In this document: positions 54,012 to 64,000 of the stretch, piece after piece
Layout: the number at the start of each line of letters is the position of its first letter
Position numbering within the stretch: position 1 is the first letter of the stretch
NCBI RefSeq assembly: GCF_014645695.1
Contig: NZ_BMMF01000007.1
Span: 124,001 to 188,000, forward strand
Direction: 5' to 3'
From: Salinarimonas ramus
Lineage (GTDB): Bacteria; Pseudomonadota; Alphaproteobacteria; Rhizobiales; Beijerinckiaceae
Length of the DNA: 64,000 nt
Notes under the pieces: model-generated
Told to the model about the DNA's origin: nothing
Seen by the model: only the letters and a program-made list of their open reading frames with translations
The model's database searches: none
Position numbers and translations under genes: made by a program

Positions 54012-55169
54012 TCACCGCCCGCCGATCACGCCGATGTAGTCCGACACCCAGCGGTAGTAGGGCACGCACTCGCCCTGGCTCTCGCAGCGCGAGACCGGCG
54101 TCGTCCAGAAGCGGATGCGCTCGAAATCGTCGAAGCCGTTCTTGGTGCAGCCCTCCGCCGTCTGCATGCCGCGCCCGTCGGTACAGGCGGCCGGGACGAC
54201 CGGGTTGGCGCCGAACCAGACGGAGAGGTCGCTCTGGAGGTTCGAGGCGAGCGTGTGCTCCATCCACAGATAGGCGCAGTTGGGGCTGTCGGCGTCGACG
54301 TGCAGCATCGTCGTGTCGGCCCAGCCGGTGGCGCCCTCCTGCGGGATCGTCGAGGCGATGGGCGCGCCGTCGGACTGGAGGAGATTCACCTGGAACGGCC
54401 ACGAGCCGGAGGCGACGACGCCCTCGTTCTTGAAGTCGTCCATCTGGATGAAGGCGTCGTGCCAGTAGCGCGAGACGAGCTTGCGCTGCTCGCGCAGGAG
54501 ATCGAGCGCCGCCTGGTACTGCTCGTCGTTGAGCTCGTAGGGCGAGACGATGCCGAGCTCGGGCTTGTGGAACATCAGGTATTGCGCGGCGTCCGCCACG
54601 TGGATCGGCCCGTCATAGGCCTGGACGCGCCCGGAATTCGACTGCCCGTCGGGCAGCGTCTGCTCCTCGAAGACGACGGACCAGGAGGTCGGCGGCTCGG
54701 GGAAGACCTCGGTGTTGTACATGAGAACGTTGGGGCCCCATTGATAGGGCACGCCGTAATGCACGCCGTCGACCACGTACCAGGGCGCGTTCTTCAGCCG
54801 CTCGTCGACCGTCTCCCAGGAGGGAATGAGCGAGAGGTTGATCGGCTGCACCCGCTTGCCCGCGACGAGGCGCAGCGAGGCGTCGCCCGAGGCGGTGACG
54901 AGGTCGAAGCCGCCCTCGTTCATGAGCGCCACCATCTCGTCGGAGGTGTTGGCGGTCTTGACGTTGACCTTGCAGCCCGTCGCCTCCTCGAAGGAGGTGA
55001 CCCAGTCGAAATCGGCCATGGTCTCGCCGCGCTCGATGTAGCCGGGCCAGGCGACGATATCGAGCTGGCCCTCCGGCTCGCCGATCTCCTGGACCATCTC
55101 GGCCGCGCCGGCCGGCGCCGCGAGCGCGAGGGCGAGCACGCTCGCCGCGAGAAGCTTCGTGTTCCTCAT
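54012..55169 (-). CDS. ydcS: Polyamine-type periplasmic binding protein (YdcS-like)
   Basis: A 385-residue extracellular solute receptor of the PotD/YdcS group. Signal peptide about 1-22 (ending APAGA). LDIVAWPGYIERGE, DLVTASGDASLRLVAGKRVQPI, YGVPYQWGPNVLMYN and VVASGSWPFQVNLL line the polyamine pocket in relatives. Gene order ydcS-ydcT-ydcU-ydcV-patD equals the E. coli ydcSTUVW operon. ATG 55169 is preferred over 55175 because the GGAGGGG is about 7 nt from it but too near the other. Confidence 0.86.
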   Translation of the reverse strand: MRNTKLLAASVLALALAAPAGAAEMVQEIGEPEGQLDIVAWPGYIERGETMADFDWVTSFEEATGCKVNVKTANTSDEMVALMNEGGFDLVTASGDASLRLVAGKRVQPINLSLIPSWETVDERLKNAPWYVVDGVHYGVPYQWGPNVLMYNTEVFPEPPTSWSVVFEEQTLPDGQSNSGRVQAYDGPIHVADAAQYLMFHKPELGIVSPYELNDEQYQAALDLLREQRKLVSRYWHDAFIQMDDFKNEGVVASGSWPFQVNLLQSDGAPIASTIPQEGATGWADTTMLHVDADSPNCAYLWMEHTLASNLQSDLSVWFGANPVVPAACTDGRGMQTAEGCTKNGFDDFERIRFWTTPVSRCESQGECVPYYRWVSDYIGVIGGR

Positions 55170-55288
55170 CGTCATTCCCCTCCGAAACGTGATCGTCTCG
55201 CGGTCTCGCGCGAAGGCGGCGCGGCCGTTTGAGGGAAGCGTACGGCTCGGTTTCGAGTGATCGCAATGTCAAAACGCAGAACGGAGAT

Positions 55289-55303
55289 ATCGGCAAAACC
55301 GAT
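55289..55303. promoter_or_regulatory. LysR-type site before the polyamine operon
   Basis: ATCGGCAAAACCGAT is a 5+5 bp palindrome with ATC-N9-GAT and T-N11-A spacing, the classic LysR-type binding pattern. It lies between the LysR gene stop (55307) and the ydcS start (55169), in the promoter region of the polyamine operon. The flanking region is A/T-richer than average. Confidence 0.6.
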
Positions 55304-55306
55304 TGC

Positions 55307-56215
55307 TCAATAGCCGCGCGCGCTGATCGCCGTCTGGGCGGAACGGACGAAATTTCGGGCAGCCGGTGCGAGCGGCGCGCCCTTGCGCCAGACGAGGCCG
55401 ACCTGCACGCTCGGCAGGTCGCCCGACACGTCGCGGATCTCGATGCGGTCGCCTTCGAGCGACCAGGGGCGGTAGACGAGGCTCGGCAGGAGCGCGATTC
55501 CCGCGCCGGTGGCGACGAGGGAGCGCACCGCCTCCACCGAGCGCGTGCGGAAGGCGACGTTGAGCTTCGCCTTCGTCGAGGCCGTGAGGCGGCGCATGCT
55601 CTCCTCCATCTCGTCGGTGGTGAGCATGATGAAGGGCTCCTCGACGAGCTGCTCCAGCGAGATCGCCTCGACGTCCGCCAGCTCATGGCCCAGCGGCAGC
55701 CAGAGCCGATAGGGCGAGACCTGCAGCTGCTCGATGTGGAGCGCGGCGCGGTCGCGGATCGAGGAGGTCAGCAGCACCGCGCAATCCACCTCGCCGCCGA
55801 TGAGGAGGTGCTGGATGTACTCGCCGCTCTCCTCGATGGCGGTGACCGTGACGCCCGGATAGGCGCGGCGGAAGCGCGAGAGGATGTCGGAGAGGACGTA
55901 GCCGGCCACGAGCGAGGTGACGCCCAGAGACAGCGCACCGCCCTGCGCCTGCGCGTCTTCGCGAAAGGCGTGGCGGGCGTTCGAGACGTCGCCGAGGATC
56001 TGGCGCGCGTGCCGCAGGAAGAGGCTGCCCTTGTGGGTGATCTCGAGCCCCCGCGCGCGCCGCTCGAAGAGCGAGACGCCGAGATCGAGCTCGAGCGCGT
56101 GGATCGCCTCGGTGACGGAGCTCTGCGAGATCGACAGCGCACGCGCCGCGCCGGAGACGCTCCCCTGCTCCGCGGCGGCGACGAAGAATTGCAGCTGACG
56201 GATCGTGAACGCCAA
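55307..56215 (-). CDS. LysR-family regulator, likely of the polyamine operon
   Basis: A 302-residue LysR regulator. The N-terminal winged helix (about 1-60) has FVAAAEQGSVSGAARALSISQSSVTEAIH-type recognition and RARGLEITHKG wing; the C-terminal periplasmic-binding-like domain (90-302) senses an effector. It is upstream of ydcS on the same strand, and an ATC-N9-GAT site lies in the spacer, so control of polyamine uptake is likely. The effector is unknown. Confidence 0.84.
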   Translation of the reverse strand: MAFTIRQLQFFVAAAEQGSVSGAARALSISQSSVTEAIHALELDLGVSLFERRARGLEITHKGSLFLRHARQILGDVSNARHAFREDAQAQGGALSLGVTSLVAGYVLSDILSRFRRAYPGVTVTAIEESGEYIQHLLIGGEVDCAVLLTSSIRDRAALHIEQLQVSPYRLWLPLGHELADVEAISLEQLVEEPFIMLTTDEMEESMRRLTASTKAKLNVAFRTRSVEAVRSLVATGAGIALLPSLVYRPWSLEGDRIEIRDVSGDLPSVQVGLVWRKGAPLAPAARNFVRSAQTAISARGY

Positions 56216-56303
56216 GTCTCGGCCCAGCCCTCGCTACGCGAACGCTAAGCGAGGCGTGCGAGGACCGCAAGGCGGCCCGCGCACCCTCGCTCGTGCCGCC
56301 CGA

Positions 56304-58202
<1,899 letters not shown>

Positions 58203-58223
58203 TCATGGATGTCAGGCAGACAT

Positions 58224-58247
58224 GACGCGCGTCGCTTGGCGCGCGTC
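58224..58247 (-). repeat. Hairpin between TPP aptamer and thiC
   Basis: GACGCGCG (58224-58231) and CGCGCGTC (58240-58247) form a perfect 8-bp G+C stem with an 8-nt loop, directly 3' of the TPP aptamer P1 strand on the minus strand. It may be part of the riboswitch expression platform. Confidence 0.5.
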
Positions 58248-58248
58248 G

Positions 58249-58342
58249 GTCCCGTCCCTCCGCCGGCATGACCCGGATCAGGTTCAAGGGTCACGGCGGA
58301 GCAGCCGAATCTCAGCCCGTCCGATCGGGCCCCCCTCGGAAC
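58249..58342 (-). promoter_or_regulatory. TPP riboswitch (thi box) of thiC
   Basis: On the minus strand this leader has the thi-box landmarks in order: a CTGAGAT (complement at 58309-58315), then ACCCTTGAACCTGATCC (complement 58275-58291), CATGCCGGCGGAGGGA (complement 58255-58270). The closing P1 helix pairs GTTCC (58338-58342) with GGGAC (58249-58253). This is the aptamer that binds thiamine pyrophosphate and reduces thiC expression. It ends 76 nt before the thiC start codon. Confidence 0.93.
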
Positions 58343-58529
58343 ACGTCGAGCCTGCGCCTACGAGGTGGAGCCGCGCAAGGTGCGCGGGGGACGCCCTCCG
58401 ATCGGCATTTCGCCACGAGGGCGAGCGGGCGAGCGTCACAGATCGCCGACGGCGCGCGCCTCGATCTCGGGCCGGGTCTCGTAGGCGACCGCGATCACCG
58501 GACGAGCTCGGCGAGGAGGCGAGACGTCG
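58343..58529. other. Spacer between thiC leader and LysR gene
   Basis: This 187-bp stretch must hold the thiC promoter (minus strand) and lies downstream of the LysR gene at 58530. I could not identify a convincing promoter, gene or repeat. Confidence 0.3.
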
Positions 58530-59453
58530 TCAGCGGGCGCGCTCGCCGGCTCCGGCGAGGAGAGCGCGCAAAGCTTCGACCAGGATCGGCCCCGCGCGGC
58601 GCGTCTCGAGCGGCCTGACCGAGAGCGCCAGGATCTCGAACACGAGCGGCGGCTCGATGGGCACCGCCGAGACGCCCACATGCGTCGCGGCCTGCGCCGT
58701 GAACGCGTCCACGATCGACACGCGCCCGAGCGTGTGCACGAGGTTGGGCACGGCGAGGAGCGAGCTCGCCGTGATGCGCTCGCGCCCGCCCGCATCCGCG
58801 CGCGCGCCCTCCCCTGGGACGAGATGCGCCACGAGACGGCCGATCGGCCGGTCGAGCGGCATGCCGATGAGGCGCGGCTCCGCCGCGATCTCGGCCTGCG
58901 ACACGCCAGCCCGCCCCTCCCACGGGTGCCCCGCCGGGACGAGCGCCACGAGGCGGCCCTCGCCGATGCGGGTCGCGTGCAGGTCCGGCGCATCCACCGA
59001 TCCCGCGACGATGCCCACGTCCGCGCGGCCCGCCCTGAGCGCGGCGAGCTGCTGGATCGCGCCGCCGACGTCGACGTCGATCTCGAGCTCCGGCATGCGC
59101 CGCGCGAGCTCGGCGATGGCGCGGGGCAGGTGGAGCTGGGCGAGGAGGCCGACGCAGGTGATGGAATAGCGCCCGCCGAGCCCCGTGCGCACCTCGGCGA
59201 TGGCGCGCTCTAGGCGATCGAGCCCGTCTCCAAGGAAGCGGCTCTCGGCATAGATGCCCTGCGCCTCCGCCGTTGGGTAGATGCGCCCGCGCTCCAGCAC
59301 GAAGAGAGGCAGGCCGACGGCGCGCTCGAAGTCGCGCAGGTGGCGGCTCACGGTGGGCTGCGAGAGCCCGAGCAGCCGCGCGGCGGCGCTGACCGAGCCC
59401 TGCTCGTAGACCGCGCAGAAGACCTGCAGACGTTGAACGGTGACGAAGCGCAT
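58530..59453 (-). CDS. LysR-family regulator of the TRAP operon
   Basis: A 307-residue LysR regulator. Helix-turn-helix: LQVFCAVYEQGSVSAAARLLGLSQ with SQPTVSRHLRDFE (about 8-45); effector domain from residue 90 (ITCVGLLAQLHLPRAIAELAR, VALVPAGHPWEG). It is divergent from dctM; between them CCATAGAA-AGC-TTCTATGG (59473-59491), 20 bp from its start, looks like its operator. It may respond to the imported organic acid or its N-acyl-amino acid. Confidence 0.84.
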   Translation of the reverse strand: MRFVTVQRLQVFCAVYEQGSVSAAARLLGLSQPTVSRHLRDFERAVGLPLFVLERGRIYPTAEAQGIYAESRFLGDGLDRLERAIAEVRTGLGGRYSITCVGLLAQLHLPRAIAELARRMPELEIDVDVGGAIQQLAALRAGRADVGIVAGSVDAPDLHATRIGEGRLVALVPAGHPWEGRAGVSQAEIAAEPRLIGMPLDRPIGRLVAHLVPGEGARADAGGRERITASSLLAVPNLVHTLGRVSIVDAFTAQAATHVGVSAVPIEPPLVFEILALSVRPLETRRAGPILVEALRALLAGAGERAR

Positions 59454-59472
59454 GGCGAGACCTCGTGCCGAG

Positions 59473-59491
59473 CCATAGAAAGCTTCTATGG
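59473..59491. promoter_or_regulatory. LysR-type operator, divergent promoter
   Basis: CCATAGAA (59473-59480), AGC spacer, TTCTATGG (59484-59491): perfect 8-bp arms, with T-N11-A spacing inside. It is 20 bp from the LysR start and 92 bp from dctM, so it suits autorepression and dctM activation. Confidence 0.7.
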
Positions 59492-59582
59492 AGGGCGCAA
59501 ATCTTTTCTGTTTCCGAAACGGCAGCCGGCTTCTTTACTGGTTCCGCTGCAGCGGCATCAGGCCGCCCGAGGGTGTTTGCGG

Positions 59583-60866
59583 ATGCAGGCTGGCATCGTC
59601 ATCGGCTTTCTCGTGGTCGGGCTCCTGTCCGGGGCGGCGATCGCCTACGCCATCGGCGCGGCCGCGGTGCTGACCTTCGTCGTCGCCGACAACACCCGCT
59701 TCCTCGCGGTCCTGCCCCAGCGCCTGTTCTCGCAGCTCGACGTCTTCGCCTTCCTGGCGATGCCGCTGTTCATCCTCGCCGGCGACCTGATGAACCGCGG
59801 CGGCCTAGCCAAGGCGCTCATCGACTTCTCGATGGCGCTGGTCGGGCGCCTCAAGGGCGGGCTCGGGCACGTGAACGTGCTCACCAGCGTGTTCTTCGCC
59901 GGCGTCTCCGGCTCGGCCGTCTCGGACGCGGCCGCGCTCGGAAACGCGCTCGTGCCCGAGATGACGCGGCGCGGCTACAAGCTCGACTACGCCGCCGCCA
60001 TCACCGGCGCGTCCTCGATCATCGGGCCGATCATTCCGCCGAGCACGATCCTGATCTTCTACGGCGCGCTGATGGAGACCTCGGTCGCCGCGCTCTTCGC
60101 GGCCGGCATCGTGCCCGGCCTGCTGCTGGCCGCCGCGCTCATGGCCATGAACGCCTTCTACGCCTGGCGCGACGATCATCCCGGCGGCGCGGGCGTCGAG
60201 GTGCCCCGGCTCCTGCCGTCCTTCGCCAAGGCGCTGCCTGCGCTGACGCTGCCCGTGATCATCCTCGGCGGCACACTCTTCGGCGTGATGACCCCGGCGG
60301 AGGCCGCCGCGGTGGCCGTCGTCGCCGCGCTCGCCATCGGCGTCGCCTACGGCGATCTCGACGCCGCGCGCGTCCTGGCGAGCCTCAAGCGCACCGGCGT
60401 GCTGCTGGGCGCGCTGTTCATCATCCTGTGCGCGATCTCGACCTTCAGCTACCTCGCGGCGCTCCAGCAATGGCCGCAGGCGATCGCGGCGGCGGTCGCC
60501 GGCTGGGGGCTCTCGCCGCTGGGCTACCTGATGCTCGTCAACGTCGTCTTCCTCGTCGCGGGCATGGCCATGGACGTGAAGGCGGCGGTCGCGCTCTTCG
60601 CCCCGATCTTCGTGCCGCCGGCCCTCGCCATGGGCATCGACCCTGTGCATCTGGGCATCGTCATCTGCTTCAACATCACGACGGGGCTCTTGTCGCCGCC
60701 GCTGGGCGGCGTGCTCCTCATCCTCGCCACCACCGTGAACATGAACTACTGGCGCCTCATCCGCGCGACGCTGCCCTTCTTCCTGGCGGAGCTCGGCATC
60801 CTGGCGCTGCTCACCTTCTTTCCCGCGATCACGCTGGCCCTGCCGCGTGCGCTCGGCCTCGCCTGA
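59583..60866 (+). CDS. dctM: TRAP transporter large permease (DctM)
   Basis: A 427-residue membrane protein of the DctM family with about twelve helices. Recognisable blocks are MPLFILAGDLMNRGG, FFAGVSGSAVSDAAALGNALVPEM, SIIGPIIPPSTILIFYG and ITTGLLSPPLGGVLLI. It is the translocating subunit of a periplasmic-binding-protein-dependent secondary importer. ATG 59583 (MQAGIVIGFLVVG). In this operon dctM precedes dctP and dctQ, unlike the common P-Q-M order. The divergent LysR gene is the likely regulator. Confidence 0.88.
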   Translation: MQAGIVIGFLVVGLLSGAAIAYAIGAAAVLTFVVADNTRFLAVLPQRLFSQLDVFAFLAMPLFILAGDLMNRGGLAKALIDFSMALVGRLKGGLGHVNVLTSVFFAGVSGSAVSDAAALGNALVPEMTRRGYKLDYAAAITGASSIIGPIIPPSTILIFYGALMETSVAALFAAGIVPGLLLAAALMAMNAFYAWRDDHPGGAGVEVPRLLPSFAKALPALTLPVIILGGTLFGVMTPAEAAAVAVVAALAIGVAYGDLDAARVLASLKRTGVLLGALFIILCAISTFSYLAALQQWPQAIAAAVAGWGLSPLGYLMLVNVVFLVAGMAMDVKAAVALFAPIFVPPALAMGIDPVHLGIVICFNITTGLLSPPLGGVLLILATTVNMNYWRLIRATLPFFLAELGILALLTFFPAITLALPRALGLA

Positions 60867-60912
60867 GGCCGGCTCCATCCGTCAACGAGAAGACTTGAAC
60901 AGGAGAGCGGAC

Positions 60913-61917
60913 ATGACCCGGACAGCCTTCGCCCCCGCGATGCTCGCGGCGGCCCTCCTCGCCGGAACGGCGCTCGTTCCCGGCGCGGTGCTCGCAGCCG
61001 AGATCAAGATCGCGATGAACGGCGTCGACGATCCGCAGACCAACGCCGAGGCCGCCTTCGCCCGCGGCTTCGCGCAGGCGCTCGAGGGCAGCGACTTCAC
61101 GGCCTCGATCTTCCCGTCGGGCACGCTCGGCAGCGAGCAGGAGCGCTTCGACCAGGTGGCGCAGGGGCTCGTCGAGGTGAACCTCGCCACCGTCTCCACC
61201 GCCTTCGGCATGAGCCCGCTCCTGCGCGGCGTGCTGCTGCCCTTCATGTTCGAAAGCAACGACGAGTTCGACGCCATCGTCGCGCAGACCGAGCTGCTCG
61301 ACGAGATGAACGAGCCGCTCCTGCCCAACGGCGTGCGGCTCGCGGGCTTCAACTACATCGGCATGCCCATCGGCATCCACAACACCGAGGTCCCGGTCAC
61401 GACGATGGCCGACCTCGAAGGCATCCGCTTCCGCGCGCTCAACGCCGAGCAGCTCGAATACATCGAGGCGCTGGGCGCCAACGGCACGATCGTCGCCTGG
61501 TCGGAGGTGGCGAACGCCATCCAGACCGGCATCGCCGACGGCTACTTCAACCCGCCGAACTCGGCCATCCGCACCGGCCACACCGAGTTCCTCAAGCACT
61601 TCACCCAGGCGAACATCTCGCCGTCGACCCGCGCCGTGCTGATCTCCGAGGACTGGTACGCCTCCCTCTCCGACGAGGAGCGCGCCACGATCGACGCGGC
61701 GATCGAGGCCGGCATCGAGGCGAACCGGGCCTGGATCGAGGAGTGGTCCGGCATCGTCACCGAGCGGCATCGCGAGGCGGGCGTCACGCTCTCGGAGCTG
61801 GCGCCGGGCGAGCGCGACAAGATGGCGGAGGCGACGCGCCCGACCTGGGACGAGATCATGACCGCCGAGGACCTCCAGGCCTATCTCGACGCGCTGGCGC
61901 AGGTGCGCGCCCAGTGA
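60913..61917 (+). CDS. dctP: TRAP transporter periplasmic binding protein (DctP)
   Basis: A 334-residue DctP-type receptor. Signal peptide about 1-28 (ending AVLAA). Mature IKIAMNGVDDPQTNAE, IFPSGTLGSEQER, VTTMADLEGIRFRAL and IQTGIADGYFNPPN are typical; the LEGIRFRAL segment supplies the conserved Arg that binds the substrate carboxylate. AACAGGAGAGCGG precedes the ATG. The downstream deacylase suggests N-acyl-D-amino acids as ligand; inference. Confidence 0.87.
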   Translation: MTRTAFAPAMLAAALLAGTALVPGAVLAAEIKIAMNGVDDPQTNAEAAFARGFAQALEGSDFTASIFPSGTLGSEQERFDQVAQGLVEVNLATVSTAFGMSPLLRGVLLPFMFESNDEFDAIVAQTELLDEMNEPLLPNGVRLAGFNYIGMPIGIHNTEVPVTTMADLEGIRFRALNAEQLEYIEALGANGTIVAWSEVANAIQTGIADGYFNPPNSAIRTGHTEFLKHFTQANISPSTRAVLISEDWYASLSDEERATIDAAIEAGIEANRAWIEEWSGIVTERHREAGVTLSELAPGERDKMAEATRPTWDEIMTAEDLQAYLDALAQVRAQ

Positions 61918-61942
61918 CGCCGCACGGGATCGGAGCCGCACG

Positions 61943-62494
61943 ATGACGACGACGACGAGGACGCCCGGACACCTGGTGATCGCCGCGAGCGACGCGATCG
62001 ACCGCGTGGCGCGGGCGCTGACCGTGACGTTCCTGTGCGTCCTCGTCGTCGCGGTGATGATCCAGGTCGTGGCGCGCTACGCCTTCGCCTCGCCGCCGGC
62101 GTGGACGGAGGAGCTCGCGCGCTACGCCATGATCTGGGCGGGGCTGATGGGCGCGACGATGTCGTTCAAGCGCCGCTTCGACCCCGCCATGTTCCAGAAC
62201 CCGCGCCCGCGGCTCGCCGCGCTGGCGATCGGCGCGGCCGTGCTGCAGTCGGTCGTGGTGCTCGTCTACCTGCTCCCGATCCTCTGGCACAGCGTCTACG
62301 GGCCCGGCATGAACTTCGAGCGCGGGTTCCTGCTGCGCCATGCCCGGATGACGGCGAGCACGCTCGAGGTGCCCACCCTCGTCGTCGCCATCGCGGTGCC
62401 GCTGATGGTGGTGTTCATCCTGGTCCACCTCGCGGCGCGCTGGTGCGGCGACCCCGCCGGCTCCGGCCCGTCCGCGCACGATGCCGACGGCTGA
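61943..62494 (+). CDS. dctQ: TRAP transporter small permease (DctQ)
   Basis: A 183-residue DctQ-type protein with four membrane helices (for example TVTFLCVLVVAVMIQVVARY; LAALAIGAAVLQSVVVLVYL) and the family segment WTEELARYAMIWAGLMGATMSFKR. It joins DctM to form the membrane complex. ATG 61943 follows CGGAG. The acidic/Ser tail is probably cytoplasmic. Confidence 0.85.
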   Translation: MTTTTRTPGHLVIAASDAIDRVARALTVTFLCVLVVAVMIQVVARYAFASPPAWTEELARYAMIWAGLMGATMSFKRRFDPAMFQNPRPRLAALAIGAAVLQSVVVLVYLLPILWHSVYGPGMNFERGFLLRHARMTASTLEVPTLVVAIAVPLMVVFILVHLAARWCGDPAGSGPSAHDADG

Positions 62495-62543
62495 GCCGCC
62501 GAGCGATCCCCCTACGAGAGACCCACACAGAGGAGGCACCCGC

Positions 62544-63983
62544 ATGCGGGCCGACATCCTGTTTCGCGACGCCGAGATCATCGACGGCACCGGCGCGCCG
62601 CGCCGCAGGGGCGACGTCGCGATCGTCGACGATCGGGTCGTCGCCACGGGCGACCTCTCCGGCTGGAGCGCGAACCGGGTCGAGGATTGCGCGGGTCTCG
62701 CGCTGGCTCCGGGCTTCATAGACCCGCACACGCACCACGACGAGGTCGTCCTCGCCGACCCCGACATGGCCTGCATGGTCAGCCAGGGCGTGACGACGAT
62801 CATCAACGGCAATTGCGGCTTCTCCATCGCGCCGCTCACGCGCCCCGGGCCCTGGCCCGCGCCGCTCGGCATGATCCTCGGCGAGGACGCGCCGATGTTC
62901 GAGAGCTACGGCGCCTACCGGGCGCGGCTCGACGCCGAGCCGCCGGCCGTGAACACCGCCTGCCTCATCGGGCACGGGACCTTGCGCATCAACGAGGTCG
63001 CCGATCTCGACCGCGCCGCCGACGCCGCCGAGACGCGCGCCATGCGCACGGCGCTCGACCGCGCCTTGTCCGAGGGCGGGATCGGCCTCTCGACGGGCCC
63101 CTTCTACCCGCCCGCGCGCGCAGCGCCCACCGCCGAGCTCGTCGCCATGGCCGAGATCGCGCAGGCCCACGGCAAGCTCTACGTCACGCACATGCGCGAC
63201 GAGGGCGACCGGGTGATCGAGGCGCTCCAGGAGACGCTCCAGATCGGCCGCGAGGCCTGCTGCGGCGTGCACGTCTCGCACCACAAATGCGCGGGGCTCG
63301 CCAATCACGGCCTCTCGGAGACGACGCTGCGGATCATCGACGAGGCCCGCGCGCGCCAGGACGTGGGCCTCGACACGACGCCGTGGATCGCCTCCTCGAC
63401 CATGCTCAATTCCGGGCGCCACCGCCAGGCGACGCGGGTGATCGTCGCGGAATCGAAGCCATATCCGGACTGCGCCGGGCGCGATCTCGCGGACATCGCG
63501 GCGGAATGGGGCGTGGATCTCGACGCGGCCGTCGAGCGGCTGCTCCCGGCGACGGGCATCTTCTTCATCATGGACGAGGCCGACGTGCAGCGCATCCTCG
63601 CCTACGAGCACACGATCGTCTGCTCGGACGGGATCGCCAAGGGCTCCCACCCGCATCCGCGCACCTGGGGGACCTTCCCCCGGGTGCTCGGGCGCTACGT
63701 GCGCGAGCACCCGCTCTTCACGCTGGAGGAGGCGGTGCGGCGGATGACGTCGATGCCGGCGGACCGCTTCGGCCTCGCCGGGCGCGGACGCATCGTCGAG
63801 GGCGGCTTCGCCGATCTCGTCCTGTTCGACCCCGCCGCGATCCGCGAAGGCGCCACCTACGAGACGCCCACCCGCCCGGCGGAGGGCATCCGCAGCGTGC
63901 TGGTGAACGGCCGCGAGGTCTGGCGCGACGGCACGGGGACCGGCGCGCGCCCGGGACGGACGCTCGACCGGGCGGTGGCGTAA
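62544..63983 (+). CDS. N-acyl-D-amino-acid deacylase (amidohydrolase family)
   Basis: A 479-residue metal-dependent amidohydrolase. Metal-site block GFIDPHTHHDE (H-x-H) near residues 55-65, GNCGFSIAPL with the conserved Cys, THMRDEGDRV, VSHHKCAGL and the final VLFDPAAIREGATYE are typical of D-aminoacylases. It removes the acyl group from N-acyl-D-amino acids in the cytoplasm. Last gene of the dctM-dctP-dctQ run, 49 bp after dctQ with AGAGGAGG before the ATG. Dihydropyrimidinase-like activity cannot be ruled out. Confidence 0.83.
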   Translation: MRADILFRDAEIIDGTGAPRRRGDVAIVDDRVVATGDLSGWSANRVEDCAGLALAPGFIDPHTHHDEVVLADPDMACMVSQGVTTIINGNCGFSIAPLTRPGPWPAPLGMILGEDAPMFESYGAYRARLDAEPPAVNTACLIGHGTLRINEVADLDRAADAAETRAMRTALDRALSEGGIGLSTGPFYPPARAAPTAELVAMAEIAQAHGKLYVTHMRDEGDRVIEALQETLQIGREACCGVHVSHHKCAGLANHGLSETTLRIIDEARARQDVGLDTTPWIASSTMLNSGRHRQATRVIVAESKPYPDCAGRDLADIAAEWGVDLDAAVERLLPATGIFFIMDEADVQRILAYEHTIVCSDGIAKGSHPHPRTWGTFPRVLGRYVREHPLFTLEEAVRRMTSMPADRFGLAGRGRIVEGGFADLVLFDPAAIREGATYETPTRPAEGIRSVLVNGREVWRDGTGTGARPGRTLDRAVA

Positions 63984-64000
63984 TCGCACGGGCCGCAGCG

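Noticed and set aside
58268-58618. Plus-strand open frame across the thiC leader
   Set aside because: It covers the TPP aptamer, which explains the conserved sequence; no coding features.

Overview
This 64 kb window has very high G+C and looks chromosomal. The gene content points to an alphaproteobacterium of the Hyphomicrobiales (Rhizobiales): an LdtR-type MarR regulator, a succinoglycan-style exo locus (ExoF, ExoY, ExoQ, ExoM, ExoP and GH16 ExoK homologues), tripartite tricarboxylate (TTT), TRAP and ABC solute importers, and a TamA/TamB pair. The order is inferred from gene families; genus cannot be fixed from the sequence alone. I saw no tRNA, rRNA, CRISPR array, prophage or insertion sequence.

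Layout. (1) 0.2-2.2 kb: LdtR-like regulator, a GntR/HutC regulator, a small hypothetical gene and a divergent ribbon-helix-helix gene. (2) 0.8-10.2 kb: a 3-sulfolactate utilisation locus. It has a TTT importer, the two-subunit sulfo-lyase SuyAB, a YeiH-type sulfite/sulfate exporter, and two stereospecific dehydrogenases (SlcC, ComC) that can interconvert the sulfolactate enantiomers. Three near-identical palindromes, one before the GntR gene and two in the divergent promoter region, look like its operators. (3) 10.2-17.3 kb: a DUF4332 protein and tamA-tamB. (4) 17.5-22.3 kb: a phosphonate-type ABC importer (phnD-phnC-phnE-phnE) behind a Pho-box-like site, with a second phnD upstream in its own unit. 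(5) 22.4-25.9 kb: a tightly overlapping four-gene operon (inositol-3-phosphate synthase, histidine phosphatase, CmoB-like methyltransferase, and a glycoside-hydrolase-like protein whose TIM barrel appears circularly permuted). No pathway is known to me for this module; it is the best candidate for something undescribed.

(6) 26.2-48.0 kb: an exopolysaccharide locus with an outer-membrane export protein, priming transferase, polymerase, co-polymerase/tyrosine-kinase-like ExoP, UDP-galactose epimerase, GH16 depolymerase, an ABC exporter that may act as the lipid-oligosaccharide flippase, and nine glycosyltransferases. ExoP lacks the Walker A lysine. A frame-disrupted membrane-protein relic follows. 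(7) 48.3-55.2 kb: a soluble aldose dehydrogenase and a YdcSTUV-PatD-like polyamine uptake/oxidation operon. (8) 55.3-58.3 kb: a LysR regulator with a matching site before the polyamine operon, and thiC under a TPP riboswitch with a hairpin that would cover the ribosome binding site. (9) 58.5-64.0 kb: a LysR regulator divergent from a TRAP importer (dctM-dctP-dctQ) and an N-acyl-D-amino-acid deacylase, with an 8+8 bp palindrome between them.

Overall the window encodes uptake and use of scarce organic S, P and N compounds next to a large surface-polysaccharide factory.
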